Counted from the first letter of the stretch, positions 51,789-60,724 are shown. The stretch: 64,000 nucleotides of DNA from Clostridia bacterium (GCA_017936375.1 JAGBFR010000047.1:1-64000), one strand, 5' to 3'. Program-made: numbers and translations. The notes: generated from the letters alone by a model not told the origin.

Positions 51789-51820
51789 TAAAAAGAAAAG
51801 CCAGTCATTTCTGACTGGCT
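51789..51820 (-). terminator. Terminator beside the decayed tRNA copy
   Basis: Minus-strand AGCCAGTCA/TGACTGGCT stem with a GAAA loop, followed by TTTCTTTTT. It is directly downstream of the tRNA-like remnant, as the terminator at 53003-53028 is for the intact tRNA. Confidence 0.8.
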
Positions 51821-51903
51821 TGGTGGAGTATATAGCAATTCGATGCCTAAGACCTCTACAATGCGAATGCAGCGCGCTGCCGAAGCAAGCCTAACTCAGC
51901 CCC
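51821..51903 (-). pseudogene. Degenerate tRNA-Ala copy
   Basis: Read on the minus strand this 83-nt stretch starts GGGGC and keeps a 29-nt block nearly identical to the anticodon arm of the tRNA at 53035-53110 (AGCGCGCT, then GCATTCGCATTGTAGAGGTC, one change in the shared core). It ends TACTCCACCA. The D and T arms are scrambled and cannot pair, so it is not a working tRNA. With the intact tRNA it brackets the AT-rich island. Confidence 0.7.
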
Positions 51904-51915
51904 ATTGATAGAAAA

Positions 51916-52206
51916 TCATCCAATCAAAGATGCAAACAGACAACCCGCAAGTAAAATAAGTCCTAAAGAATAGATTAGGCAACCCATGCAAGAAGAGGGG
52001 TGCTTAACGCTTTTATATGGCCGATTGATTGCAGCTCTGGTTTTCTGGTATTTTCCATAAGCCCCGCCAGTAACGGCATTCATCGCTTTTCTTTTTCGTC
52101 CAGATTTCGTTGTTGGTATTCCCGTTGCCTTAGCAAATTTACGTTTTGCATTAGTCACACCAAGTAGGGTTTTCATGCTGGGCTTACGCTTGCGTATCAG
52201 TTTCAT
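51916..52206 (-). CDS. Small basic protein with C-terminal membrane segment, unknown
   Basis: The 96-residue protein has a very basic first 70 residues (KLIRKRKPSMKTLLG, then AKRKFAKATGIPTTKSGRKRK) and a hydrophobic C-terminal segment (about 73-95, CLIYSLGLILLAGCLFASLIG). I do not recognise the family. Similar basic motifs occur in small mobile-element proteins, which is only an impression. It is 35 bp after the 193-residue gene on the same strand and shares its AT-rich composition. The ribosome site is GGGAGTGAG. Confidence 0.7.
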   Translation of the reverse strand: MKLIRKRKPSMKTLLGVTNAKRKFAKATGIPTTKSGRKRKAMNAVTGGAYGKYQKTRAAINRPYKSVKHPSSCMGCLIYSLGLILLAGCLFASLIG

Positions 52207-52241
52207 TTGCTCACTCCCTATAGAGTGATTTACTAAATCAG

Positions 52242-52823
52242 TTACTCTAAATCGAAATAATCAGGTGAGCTATCGAGCAAAATATCAAAACGGCCATCTT
52301 TTACCATCACATAACCGCTTATGTTTTTGATGACGATTCTACAATCACCAGAATCTAGCTTATGATATTCGTAAAACTCAATGAAGTCTTCCTCGGTAAT
52401 GTCTGGATTGCTTGCTTTACAAAATGATTCGAAAACATCAGTTGCTGCATCCAATGAATTAACTAACGCATATATTCTTAGGTCCGAACCAAAGAAGCCT
52501 TCATAGTTAGAGTTAATCATTTCAATGGAGTTGATCCCTATAATAGCCTCAAGTGCGGGGGCATTCTGAAATGCATTCAAGCGAAATTCTGTGCGATAGT
52601 GTTTGCTCTCACGACTAATATCTAATTCCTTTATACCCTGAATCGGCGTTTGGGCAATTGTATTGTATCTTTCAATAAACAGGATTAGGTTCGAATATCT
52701 ACTATCCAAAGATGATATTTCAGCAGATACTTGTGAAGTGTTTGGTTGCTCCATTCCATATCCAATAGAGAATGGAATCAACAATGCAAGAGTAATCAAA
52801 ACAACAACGAGTTTCCGAACCAT
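52242..52823 (-). CDS. Exported or membrane-anchored protein, unknown, AT-rich
   Basis: The 193-residue protein has an N-terminal hydrophobic stretch (4-21, LVVVLITLALLIPFSIGY) that could be a signal peptide or anchor. A mostly alpha/beta domain follows, rich in acidic and aromatic residues (FIEFYEYHKLDSGDCRIVIKN, ending SSPDYFDLE). No family is recognised. It has an AGGAGG site and its own promoter (52859-52887). Its base composition and codon use (many A/T third positions) differ sharply from core genes, indicating recent acquisition. Confidence 0.75.
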   Translation of the reverse strand: MVRKLVVVLITLALLIPFSIGYGMEQPNTSQVSAEISSLDSRYSNLILFIERYNTIAQTPIQGIKELDISRESKHYRTEFRLNAFQNAPALEAIIGINSIEMINSNYEGFFGSDLRIYALVNSLDAATDVFESFCKASNPDITEEDFIEFYEYHKLDSGDCRIVIKNISGYVMVKDGRFDILLDSSPDYFDLE

Positions 52824-52858
52824 ACGAAAACCTCCTATTTATTCGGATCCTTACAGTT

Positions 52859-52887
52859 ATTATACTATGCGTTGCTCTGAAACTCAA
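52859..52887 (-). promoter_or_regulatory. Promoter of the AT-rich two-gene island
   Basis: Minus-strand TTGAGT, 17-bp spacer, perfect TATAAT, about 36 bp from the start. Confidence 0.7.
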
Positions 52888-53002
52888 TAGAATAAGGCAG
52901 AGAACTTATAAAGCCCTCCACCTTTGGCAAACTATGTTCCTAGCAATACGAATACGCCGCTGCCCCCTGTGCTGATACCCAAAGAGAGTCAATATACATA
53001 AT

Positions 53003-53028
53003 GAAAAAGACCTTCTCGTTTGAGAAGG
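53003..53028 (-). terminator. Terminator of the tRNA-Ala gene
   Basis: Minus-strand CCTTCTC/GAGAAGG stem with an AAAC loop, followed by TCTTTTT, immediately after the tRNA. Confidence 0.8.
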
Positions 53029-53034
53029 CCTTTT

Positions 53035-53110
53035 TGGTGGAGCATACCGGATTCGAACCGGTGACCTCTACAATGCGAATGTAGCGCGCTACCAACTGTG
53101 CTAATGCCCC
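53035..53110 (-). tRNA. tRNA-Ala (anticodon CGC)
   Basis: The 76-nt minus-strand sequence folds as a cloverleaf. The acceptor GGGGCAT pairs with ATGCTCC, with a G3-U70 wobble, the alanine identity pair. The anticodon stem CTACA/TGTAG encloses loop TTCGCAT (anticodon at 53075-53077), and the T arm has ACCGGTTCGAATCCGGT. The CCA end is encoded. The D stem has one A-C mismatch. A terminator follows. Confidence 0.88.
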
Positions 53111-53292
53111 ATAAAGATATGAAAGGCGAATGGAAATCGGCTTCGCCGTTGGCCGGGAGAAGAGAAAACCCTCTTGCTCGATCTATGTGAACCGGGTGAT
53201 TTGCCCGAACGAGGGACATTATACCACAGAATCACAAAAAAGCAAGAGGGATAATCAAGTTTTTTCAGTTTTTTTGAAGATTTTTATCCCGC

Positions 53293-54018
53293 TCAGATCT
53301 TGATGCCCAGCACGGCGAAGAGCACAGCGACAATCAGCGCCGGCAGGTAGTTGGCGACCTTGATCCGCTTGCCGAAGGCGAGGTTGACGCCCACGCCGAA
53401 GATCAGCACATTGCCCACGAGGGAGAGGTTGGCCAGCGCGGCGTCGGTCATCAGCGGGCCGATAAAGGCGGCGACGACGGTCATCAGCCCTTGCCAGAGG
53501 ACGAGGGGAATGACCGAGAAGACCGCGCCCTTGCCCAGTGAGGAGGAGAGGGCCATGACGATGATCATGTCGAGGATGCCCTTGGTGACCAGCAGCGTGT
53601 AATCGCCGTAGAGCGCGTCGTTCATCGGGCCGATGACGGCCATCGCGCCGATGCAGATGGTGAAGGACGCGGACATGAAGCCCTCGACAAAGCGCGCGTC
53701 GCGCTCAGAATGGCTCTTGACCTTGAGCCACTCGCCGAACTGCTCGATGCGGTCCTTAATGGCGAGGATCTCGCCCGCAAGGCCGCCCAGGCACATGGAG
53801 ATCACCAGCATCATTTCGCCCTGCGTGCCCAGCGCGCCGTCCGTCACGGTGAGCATCTGCTTGAATGTACCGCCCGCGCCGATGAAGATCGTGCTCAGAC
53901 CGCAGGCCGCGATCATGATATCCTGATAGCGCTGCTTGAGCGATTTGCCGAAGAGGAAGCCGAGCAGGCCGCCGGCGAGGACGAATACAGCGTTGATGAT
54001 GGTACCCATTCCGATCAT
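53293..54018 (-). CDS. DUF554 family membrane protein
   Basis: The 241-residue protein has about seven hydrophobic segments and the DUF554 (YdfK/YqgA-like) hallmarks: GTIINAVFVLAGGLLGFLFG, GLSTIFIGAGG, GLAGEILAIKDRIEQFGEWLK, FVEGFMSASFTICIGAMAVIGPMNDAL and LIFGVGVNLAFGKRIKVANYLPAL. The family is conserved in Bacillota and enterobacteria with no settled function. I use ATG 54018 after AGAGG; an ATG three codons later is an alternative. A promoter lies at 54078-54107. Confidence 0.9.
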   Translation of the reverse strand: MIGMGTIINAVFVLAGGLLGFLFGKSLKQRYQDIMIAACGLSTIFIGAGGTFKQMLTVTDGALGTQGEMMLVISMCLGGLAGEILAIKDRIEQFGEWLKVKSHSERDARFVEGFMSASFTICIGAMAVIGPMNDALYGDYTLLVTKGILDMIIVMALSSSLGKGAVFSVIPLVLWQGLMTVVAAFIGPLMTDAALANLSLVGNVLIFGVGVNLAFGKRIKVANYLPALIVAVLFAVLGIKI

Positions 54019-54077
54019 AGAAATGCGCCTCTTTGAGATGGATTGACTGCCGGGGCAGCCTGATGGAAACATGCGTC

Positions 54078-54107
54078 ATTATAGCACGCCCTGCGCGCCA
54101 TGCGCAA
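54078..54107 (-). promoter_or_regulatory. Promoter of the DUF554 gene
   Basis: Minus-strand TTGCGC, 18-bp spacer, extended -10 TGCTATAAT. Confidence 0.55.
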
Positions 54108-54124
54108 GCGCTGCCGGGGAGATA

Positions 54125-54153
54125 TGGACACTGCATGCGCTTTTTGGTATAAT
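54125..54153 (+). promoter_or_regulatory. Promoter of the rfb operon
   Basis: TGGACA, 17-bp spacer, extended -10 TTGGTATAAT. It lies back to back with the DUF554 promoter. Confidence 0.75.
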
Positions 54154-54214
54154 ATGTCCATCAATGAATGGGGCTGTCCCGGCGTGTGCGGGGCGGAGAA
54201 AGGCTGTAGCGCAT

Positions 54215-55102
54215 ATGAAAGGCATTATCCTCGCCGGCGGCGCCGGCACAAGGCTGTATCCGCTGACGATGGTGACCAGCAAGCAGCTGCTGCCCGTCTA
54301 TGATAAGCCGATGATCTATTACCCGCTCTCCACGCTCATGCTCGCCGGCATCCGGGAGATCCTGATCATCTCCACCCCGGAGGATACGCCGCGCTTTGAG
54401 CATCTGCTCGGCGACGGCAGCGAATTCGGGCTGCGGCTGTCCTATGCCGTGCAGCCCTCGCCGGACGGCCTTGCGCAGGCGTTTATCATCGGGGAGGCGT
54501 TTATCGGCGATGACGCGTGCGCCATGGTGCTCGGCGACAATATCTTCTACGGCAACGGCTTTGGCCGCATCCTGCGCGCCGCTGCGGAGCATGCGCAGCA
54601 GGACGGGCGGGCGACGGTCTTCGGCTATTATGTCAACGACCCGGAGCGCTTTGGCGTTGTGGAGTTTGACGGCGATGGCCGGGTCATCTCCATTGAGGAA
54701 AAGCCCAAGGCCCCCAAGAGCAATTACGCCGTTACCGGGCTGTACTTCTATCCCGCCGGGGTGAGCGCGCGGGCTGGGCGCGTCACGCCGTCCGCGCGCG
54801 GGGAGCTGGAGATCACCACGCTCAACGGCATGTATCTTAAGGACGGGCTGCTGGATGTGCAGCTGCTCGGCCGCGGCTTTGCCTGGCTGGATACCGGCAC
54901 GGTCGACAGTCTGGTTGACGCGGCGGATTTTGTCCGGATGATCGAGAAGCGGCAGGGCATCAAGATCAGCGCGCCGGAGGAGATCGCCTACAAGAACGGC
55001 TGGATCACGAGGGAAAAGCTCCTTGAGTCCGCTGCGCGCTATGGCAAGAGCCCGTACGGCGTGCATCTTCGCGCCGTTGCGGAGGGAAAGGTGCGATACT
55101 GA
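54215..55102 (+). CDS. rfbA: Glucose-1-phosphate thymidylyltransferase
   Basis: The 295-residue nucleotidyltransferase has [60 protein letters not shown] and [17 protein letters not shown]. It makes dTDP-glucose from glucose 1-phosphate and dTTP, the first step to dTDP-L-rhamnose. The ATG at 55102 of rfbC overlaps its stop by one base. The ATG used here follows GAGAAAGG at a rather long distance (about 13 bp). Confidence 0.95.
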   Translation: MKGIILAGGAGTRLYPLTMVTSKQLLPVYDKPMIYYPLSTLMLAGIREILIISTPEDTPRFEHLLGDGSEFGLRLSYAVQPSPDGLAQAFIIGEAFIGDDACAMVLGDNIFYGNGFGRILRAAAEHAQQDGRATVFGYYVNDPERFGVVEFDGDGRVISIEEKPKAPKSNYAVTGLYFYPAGVSARAGRVTPSARGELEITTLNGMYLKDGLLDVQLLGRGFAWLDTGTVDSLVDAADFVRMIEKRQGIKISAPEEIAYKNGWITREKLLESAARYGKSPYGVHLRAVAEGKVRY

Positions 55103-55662
55103 TGAAACGGATAGAAACGAATCTGCCCGGCGTGTGCATCGTGGAGCCGCAGGTCTTCGGCGATCACCGCGGGTATTTTATGGAGACCTACTCGACAAAG
55201 GCGTTTGAGGAGATCGGGATCACCGCCGCCTTCGTGCAGGATAATCAGTCCTACACCGCGCAGAAGGGGACGCTCCGCGGCGTGCACTTCCAGAATGCGC
55301 CGATGGCGCAGGCGAAGCTCGTGCGCGTCACGCGCGGCGCGGTGCTCGACGTCGCGGTCGACCTGCGGCGCGGCAGCCCGACCTATCTGCAGTGGACGGC
55401 GCAGGAGCTTTCGGCGGAGAATAAGCGCATGCTCTTCATCCCGCGCGGCTTCGGCCACGGCTTTGTGACGCTGACGGACGACGTGGAGTTCTGCTACAAG
55501 GTGGATAACCTCTACAGCCGCGCGCATGACCGCGGGGTCCGCTATGACGACCCAGCGCTGGGCATTGACTGGGGCGCAGCGTCGCCCATCCTCTCGGCGA
55601 AGGATGAGGCCGCGCCGCTGCTTGGCGAGAGCGACTGCAACTTTATCTTCGGCGAAATCTGA
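55102..55662 (+). CDS. rfbC: dTDP-4-dehydrorhamnose 3,5-epimerase
   Basis: The 186-residue cupin epimerase has FGDHRGYFMETYS, FVQDNQSYTAQKGTLRGVHFQ (catalytic His), KLVRVTRGAVLDVAVDLRRGSPTY and IPRGFGHGFVTL. It epimerises C3 and C5 of the 4-keto sugar. Its start codon overlaps the rfbA stop (TGATG). It is followed 15 bp later by rfbB. Confidence 0.95.
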   Translation: MKRIETNLPGVCIVEPQVFGDHRGYFMETYSTKAFEEIGITAAFVQDNQSYTAQKGTLRGVHFQNAPMAQAKLVRVTRGAVLDVAVDLRRGSPTYLQWTAQELSAENKRMLFIPRGFGHGFVTLTDDVEFCYKVDNLYSRAHDRGVRYDDPALGIDWGAASPILSAKDEAAPLLGESDCNFIFGEI

Positions 55663-55677
55663 CGGAGGGATGAAGCC

Positions 55678-56697
55678 ATGACCATCATCGTGACCGGCGG
55701 CGCAGGGTTTATCGGCGCTAACTTTATATTCTATATGATGGAGCATCACCCGGAGGATCGCATTGTCTGCCTGGACAAGCTGACCTACGCGGGCAATTTC
55801 TCCACGCTTGCGCCCGTGATGGGGAAGGAGAATTTCCGCTTCGTCCGCGCGGACATCTGCGACCGCGAGGCGGTGCACGCCCTCTTTGAGGAGGAGCGGC
55901 CGGACATCGTGGTCAACTTCGCGGCGGAGTCCCATGTGGACCGCTCAATCGAGGATCCGGGCGTCTTCCTGCGCACGAATATCCTCGGCACGCAGACGCT
56001 CATGGACGCCTGCCGCGCCTTCGGCGTCGCGCGGTATCATCAGGTCTCGACGGACGAGGTCTACGGCGATCTGCCGCTGGACAGGCCGGACCTCTTCTTC
56101 ACCGAACAGACGCCCATCCATACCAGTTCGCCCTATTCCGCCTCGAAGGCGAGCGCGGATCTGCTGGTTCTGGCCTATCACAGGACGTATGGCCTGCCGG
56201 TGACGATCTCCCGCTGCTCCAATAACTACGGCCCATATCACTTTCCGGAGAAGCTGATCCCGCTGATGATCGCCAACTGCCTGGCGGACAAGCCGCTGCC
56301 GGTCTACGGCGAGGGGCTCAACGTGCGCGACTGGCTCTATGTCGAGGATCATTGCCGGGCGATCGACTTGATCCTGCGCCGCGGCCGCGTGGGCGAGGTC
56401 TACAACATCGGCGGGCACAATGAGATGCGCAACATCGACATTGTGCGCCTCATCTGCCGCGAGCTGGGCAAGCCGGAGAGCCTGATCACCTACGTCGCCG
56501 ACCGCAAGGGGCATGACATGCGTTACGCCATCGACCCTGCGAAGATCCACAGCGAGCTGGGCTGGCTGCCGCAGACGAAGTTTGCCGACGGCATCAGGAA
56601 GACCATCGCGTGGTACCTCGATAACCGCGAGTGGTGGGAGACGATCCTCTCCGGCGAGTATCAGGATTATTACGAGCGGATGTACGGCAATCGCTGA
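55678..56697 (+). CDS. rfbB: dTDP-glucose 4,6-dehydratase
   Basis: The 339-residue extended SDR enzyme has the NAD motif [32 protein letters not shown], the dehydratase Asp-Glu segment STDEVYG, the catalytic YSASKAS and [18 protein letters not shown]. It converts dTDP-glucose to the 4-keto-6-deoxy intermediate. The gene order here is A-C-B-D. The ribosome site is GGAGG. Confidence 0.96.
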   Translation: MTIIVTGGAGFIGANFIFYMMEHHPEDRIVCLDKLTYAGNFSTLAPVMGKENFRFVRADICDREAVHALFEEERPDIVVNFAAESHVDRSIEDPGVFLRTNILGTQTLMDACRAFGVARYHQVSTDEVYGDLPLDRPDLFFTEQTPIHTSSPYSASKASADLLVLAYHRTYGLPVTISRCSNNYGPYHFPEKLIPLMIANCLADKPLPVYGEGLNVRDWLYVEDHCRAIDLILRRGRVGEVYNIGGHNEMRNIDIVRLICRELGKPESLITYVADRKGHDMRYAIDPAKIHSELGWLPQTKFADGIRKTIAWYLDNREWWETILSGEYQDYYERMYGNR

Positions 56698-56724
56698 GCG
56701 GCGGTTTTTCGAAGGAGTTTTCTC

Positions 56725-57618
56725 ATGAAGGTATTTGTGACCGGCGTCTGCGGCCAGCTGGGCCATGACGCCGTGCTGGAATTGACCGCGCGCGGGCACC
56801 TGTGTGTGGGCAGCGATCTCGCCCCGGCCTGCGAAGGGCTGGCGGATACGCCGTATGCGCCGCTCGATATCACGGATGCGGAGGCCGTCTCCCACGCGCT
56901 TGATGAGGCGAAGCCGGACGCGGTGATCCACTGCGCGGCATGGACGGCGGTGGACGCGGCGGAGGAGCATGAGGCGCAGGCCCGCGCCGTCAACGCGCAG
57001 GGCACGGCGAATATCGCGGCGGCCTGCCGAAGGCTTGGCTGCAAAATGATGTACATCTCCACGGACTACGTCTTCTCCGGCGAGGGGGAGGCGCCGTGGC
57101 GGGCGGACTGCCGGGACTTTGCGCCCCTGTCCGTCTACGGCAGGACGAAGCTGGAGGGCGAGGAGGCCGTGCGCGCGCAGGTGGAGAAGCGCTTCATCGT
57201 GCGCACCGCGTGGGTCTTCGGCCTCAACGGAAAGAACTTTGTGAAGACCATGCTTGCCCTCGGGGAGAAGTATGACAGCCTGCGCGTCGTCTACGACCAG
57301 ATCGGCACGCCGACATACACGCCGGATCTGGCGCGCCTGCTGGCGGATATGATCGTCACCGACCGCTACGGCGATTACCACGCGACGAACGAGGGCGGCT
57401 ATATCTCGTGGGCGGATTTCGCCAAGGCGATCTTTGCGCGCGCGGGGATGGGCACGCAGGTCGTCCCCGTGACGACGGAGGAATACGGCCTGTCGAAGGC
57501 GGCGCGCCCCAAAAACAGCCGCCTTGATAAGCGCGCGCTTGCGCAGGCAGGCTTTGCGCCGCTGCCGCCGTGGCAGGACGCGCTGGACAGGTTCCTGCGG
57601 GCGATGGGGAGAGCCTGA
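56725..57618 (+). CDS. rfbD: dTDP-4-dehydrorhamnose reductase
   Basis: The 297-residue SDR has the nucleotide motif VTGVCGQLGHD, HCAAWTAVDAAEEHE, YISTDYVFSGEGEAPW, the catalytic YGRTKLEGE and RTAWVFGLNGKNFVKTML. It completes dTDP-L-rhamnose, the donor for rhamnose in surface glycans. It is last in the operon, before a terminator. Confidence 0.95.
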   Translation: MKVFVTGVCGQLGHDAVLELTARGHLCVGSDLAPACEGLADTPYAPLDITDAEAVSHALDEAKPDAVIHCAAWTAVDAAEEHEAQARAVNAQGTANIAAACRRLGCKMMYISTDYVFSGEGEAPWRADCRDFAPLSVYGRTKLEGEEAVRAQVEKRFIVRTAWVFGLNGKNFVKTMLALGEKYDSLRVVYDQIGTPTYTPDLARLLADMIVTDRYGDYHATNEGGYISWADFAKAIFARAGMGTQVVPVTTEEYGLSKAARPKNSRLDKRALAQAGFAPLPPWQDALDRFLRAMGRA

Positions 57619-57654
57619 TCGCTGAAATGAAAGATATAACATCTATATAGAAAT

Positions 57655-57691
57655 GGGACAGCTCCTCGGAGCTGTCCCTGTTTTGTTTTTT
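57655..57691 (+). terminator. Terminator of the rfb operon
   Basis: Eleven-bp perfect stem GGGACAGCTCC/GGAGCTGTCCC with a TC loop, followed by TGTTTTGTTTTTT. It reaches the stop of the convergent transporter operon. Confidence 0.88.
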
Positions 57692-58464
57692 CAGTTTCCG
57701 CACTCAATGCTGATCTCGTTGAAGCGGGTGAGCAGGTCGGCGACCTGCAGGCGTCGCTTGTCCTCGCCGGCGAGGTCCATCTCGATATGCCCCTGATGCA
57801 TCATCAGCAGGCGGTCGCCGTATTCCACGGCGTAGCGCAGGTTGTGCGTGACCATGATGGTCGTCAGCTGCTTCTCGGCGACGATGCGCCCGGTCAGCTG
57901 CATGATGACCTCGGCGGTCTTGGGGTCCAGCGCGGCGGTGTGCTCGTCGAGGATCAGGAATTCGATCGGGGTCATCGTGCTCATCAGCAGCGCCATCGCC
58001 TGCCGCTGGCCGCCGGAGAGGCTGCCCACCTGCACGCCCATCTTGTCCTCCAGGCCGAGGCCCAGCTGCGCGAGCATCGCGCGGTATTCCTCCGTCTTGC
58101 GGCGGTTGACGCAGGGCAGGAGGTTGAAGGGCTTGCCCTTGTTGTCCGCCATGGACATGTTCTCAAGGATGGTCATCGATGGGCAGGTGCCCTTGCCGGG
58201 GTCCTGATAGACGCGGCCGATGCGCCTGTGGCGCTTGTATTCGGGCATGGGGGTGATGTTCTTCCCGCCGACGATCACGCAGCCCTCGTCAATCGGGATG
58301 GAGCCGCAGATGATGTTGAGCAGGGAGGTTTTGCCCGAGCCGTTGGAGCCGACGACGCAGACGAACTGCCTGTCCGGGATGGTCAGATTGAAATCATCGA
58401 AGAGGCAGGTCTCGTTGACCGTGCCGCCCTGATAGATCTTCAGGATGCTGCGCAGCTCAAGCAT
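57691..58464 (-). CDS. trpZ: ABC transporter ATPase, tryptophan-uptake type
   Basis: The 257-residue ATPase has Walker A GSNGSGKTSL, signature LSGGQRQAMAL and Walker B FLILDEHTAALDP. The unusual DEHTAALD is typical of the COG1101 ATPases that pair with COG4120 permeases. It energises uptake for the permease and binding protein upstream. It overlaps the permease gene by 8 bp. The symbol follows the streptococcal TrpXYZ system and rests on the UGG T-box. Confidence 0.85.
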   Translation of the reverse strand: MLELRSILKIYQGGTVNETCLFDDFNLTIPDRQFVCVVGSNGSGKTSLLNIICGSIPIDEGCVIVGGKNITPMPEYKRHRRIGRVYQDPGKGTCPSMTILENMSMADNKGKPFNLLPCVNRRKTEEYRAMLAQLGLGLEDKMGVQVGSLSGGQRQAMALLMSTMTPIEFLILDEHTAALDPKTAEVIMQLTGRIVAEKQLTTIMVTHNLRYAVEYGDRLLMMHQGHIEMDLAGEDKRRLQVADLLTRFNEISIECGN

Positions 58465-59335
58465 GCCGCTTCACCTTCTTTCTGTTGCCGCCGAGGACGA
58501 TGATCGCCAGCAGCAGCGCCGCCGTGACGAGCTTGAGATCAAACGGGGAGAGGCCCAGTTCCAGCGCCAGCGCGACGCAGGCCTTGTAGATGACCGAGCC
58601 GATGACGACGGCGAGCGTCGCCCCGAGGAAGCGCAGGCCGGAGAGGAGCCTGGTGCCGATGATGACGGAGGCGACGGCGATGACCAGCGTGCCGGTGCCC
58701 ATGCTCACGTCGAAGTAGCGCTGATGCTGGCACATCACACAGCCCGCCAGCGCGACGAGCGCATTGGCGATGGACAGGCCGAGGATCTTGACCTTGCCGC
58801 TGTCCTTGGCCAGCGAGGCGACGAGCGTCGGGTTGTCGCCCGTGGCGCGCAGCAGGAAGCCGGAGCGCGTGGCGAGGTAGGCGTCCATGGCGAACTTGAC
58901 CGCGAACGCCAGCAGCGCGATGAGCGCCACCGGCACGTACGTCTGCACCTCATAGGGCAGGGCGGAGACGGCGGGATTCTTGAACATCGTGTTGTAGAGG
59001 AAGAGCTGCACGTTCGCGCTGCCGGCGATGTGCAGATTCACGGAATAGAGGCCCGTCATCACGATGATGCCCGCGAGCAGGTCGCGCACGTGCAGCTTCA
59101 CATGGATGAAGCCGGTGAGCGCGCCCGCCAGCGCGCCGGCGATCAGCGACGCCGGGAGCGTCAGCAGGGGATGAAAGCCCTTGGAGATCATCATCGCCGT
59201 GACCGCCGCGCCGAGGGGGAAGGTCGCGTCCACGGACATATCCGGGAAATCGAGGATCCTGAATGTGATGTACACGCCCAGCGCGAGGATGGTGTAGATG
59301 AAGCCCTGTTCAAGGACGCTCAGCAGCAGTGCCAT
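58457..59335 (-). CDS. trpY: ABC transporter permease, tryptophan-uptake type
   Basis: The 292-residue protein has eight or nine membrane segments and COG4120 traits: GFIYTILALGVYITFRILDFPDMSVDATFPLGAAV near the start, GFIHVKLHVRDLLAGIIVMTGLYSVNL, and ATRSGFLLRATGDNPTLVASLA. It is related to branched-chain amino acid and ribose permeases. It lies 56 bp after the binding-protein gene in a single T-box-controlled unit. Confidence 0.87.
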   Translation of the reverse strand: MALLLSVLEQGFIYTILALGVYITFRILDFPDMSVDATFPLGAAVTAMMISKGFHPLLTLPASLIAGALAGALTGFIHVKLHVRDLLAGIIVMTGLYSVNLHIAGSANVQLFLYNTMFKNPAVSALPYEVQTYVPVALIALLAFAVKFAMDAYLATRSGFLLRATGDNPTLVASLAKDSGKVKILGLSIANALVALAGCVMCQHQRYFDVSMGTGTLVIAVASVIIGTRLLSGLRFLGATLAVVIGSVIYKACVALALELGLSPFDLKLVTAALLLAIIVLGGNRKKVKRHA

Positions 59336-59391
59336 GATGGAAACCTCCGAGAAGAATCATTGATGAGATGGAAGGATCGATTGCGTGGGGA

Positions 59392-60351
59392 TCAGAGCAT
59401 GTTCGCGCGGGCGGCGAGCTCATCGGAGAGCGTCAGGCCGAAGCGCTCGAGCACGGCGGCGTTGACATAGAGGCCCGGCTCGGTGATGATCTCGTACGGG
59501 ATTTCGCCGGCCTTCGCCTCGCCCTTGAGGACCTTGGCGGCCATCAGGCCGGTCTGGCGGCCGAGGGCGATGTAGTCAAGGCCCTCCGCCGCGAGGCAGC
59601 CGAGCTTGACCTGCTCGATCTCGGAGCCGAAGACGGGCTTCTTGGCGGCGTTCGCCTTGTCGAGCACCAGCGCGAGGGCGGAGACGACGGTGTTGTCGGT
59701 CAGGTTGGTCAGGCAGTCGACCTTGGAAAGCAGGGAGTCGACGGCCAGCGGCAGATCGGCGATGGTGCTGATGCCGGCGTCCACGATCTCAAAGCCGTAG
59801 GCCGGGGCGAGCTCCTTGTAGATGGCGATGGCGGAGATGGAGTTGACCTCGCTGGTGGTGAAGAGGATGCCGATCTTCTTCGCCTCCGGCAGCATGGCGC
59901 GGATGGTTGCAAGCTGCGCCTCGATGGGCAGCGCGTCGGAGGTGCCGGTCACGTCGCCCGTGGCCGCGCCGGAGGCGTCCGCAAAGCCCGCGGCGACAGG
60001 ATCGGTGACGGCGGTGAAGACGGTGGGGATCCTGCCGGCGGCCGCGTTGTAGCAGGCCTGCGCCATCGGGGTCGCGATGCCCACGAGCATGTCGACCTTC
60101 CTGCCGGCGAACTGCGCGGCGATCTGCTGGGCGATGCCCATGTCGGCCTGCGCGTTCTGCAGCTCGATGGTCAGGTTTTCGCCCTCAACGATGCCTGCCT
60201 CGGCGAGGCCCTGCACGAAGCCCTCGTAGCAGTTATCCAGCGAGGCATGCTGGGCGAACTGGCCGATGCCGACGGTGTAGCTCTCGGCAAAGGAGACGGC
60301 GGCGGTCAGGATCAGAGCGAGGGCTGCGATGATGGAGATGATGCGCTTCAT
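59392..60351 (-). CDS. trpX: ABC transporter substrate-binding protein, tryptophan-uptake type
   Basis: The 319-residue protein has a Sec signal (about 1-21, IISIIAALALILTAAVSFAES) without a clear lipobox Cys. The ABC_sub_bind fold has VGIGQFAQHASLDNCYEGFVQGL, MLVGIATPMAQACYNAA, IPTVFTAVTDPVAAGF and KKPVFGSEIEQVKLGCLAAEGLDYIALGRQTG. The family includes TrpX. The start at 60351 follows AGGAGG, 80 nt after the T-box terminator. Lack of a lipid anchor is unusual for a Gram-positive binding protein. Confidence 0.87.
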   Translation of the reverse strand: MKRIISIIAALALILTAAVSFAESYTVGIGQFAQHASLDNCYEGFVQGLAEAGIVEGENLTIELQNAQADMGIAQQIAAQFAGRKVDMLVGIATPMAQACYNAAAGRIPTVFTAVTDPVAAGFADASGAATGDVTGTSDALPIEAQLATIRAMLPEAKKIGILFTTSEVNSISAIAIYKELAPAYGFEIVDAGISTIADLPLAVDSLLSKVDCLTNLTDNTVVSALALVLDKANAAKKPVFGSEIEQVKLGCLAAEGLDYIALGRQTGLMAAKVLKGEAKAGEIPYEIITEPGLYVNAAVLERFGLTLSDELAARANML

Positions 60352-60429
60352 AATAGTTTCCTCCTGCTTGGGTGTGGGTCGATGGGTTCGCCATGAGACC
60401 AGTCGTGGGAAGCGGAGAAATGTGTGGGG

Positions 60430-60718
60430 GAATAAGAAAACGCCCCATGTACCTTTCGGATACATGAGGCGGAATACACTTCCGTGGTGCCACTCATTTT
60501 GGCCTTTCGGCCCGCTTTACCCCGTACCAACATACGGTGCAGCCTGATAACGGGTCTGCGTCCCGTTCCCGTCTAATAAGGCGATGCGCCCGTTGACAGG
60601 ACCCTCGGAAAGCCCATTTGAAAGCGATCCCCGTACCGCACTCCCAGCGCCGGCGGCTCTCTGTGACGAAAATGCTGCTTTCTACTCCTCTTTCCTCAAA
60701 CGGTTTCGATGTTTGATT
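60430..60718 (-). promoter_or_regulatory. T-box leader, tryptophan-specific
   Basis: Minus-strand order: a Stem I start GGAAAGAGGAGTAG, AGAGAG (K-turn element), the apical segment, specifier TGG at 60614-60616 just before CTTTCC (which pairs with GGAAAG), the T-box TGAGTGGCACCACGG (60482-60496), and a terminator. The UGG codon means Trp. Uncharged tRNA-Trp should stabilise the antiterminator and switch on trpXYZ. Confidence 0.88.
60436..60471 (-). terminator. T-box attenuator terminator
   Basis: Minus-strand CGCCTCATGTATCC/GGTACATGGGGCG stem (imperfect) with a GAAA loop, followed by TTTTCTTATT. It is the terminator alternative to the T-box antiterminator. Confidence 0.85.
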
Positions 60719-60724
60719 GAGTGC

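Noticed and set aside
51821-51903. A second functional tRNA
   Set aside because: Only the anticodon arm and the CCA end are preserved; the D and T arms cannot pair.
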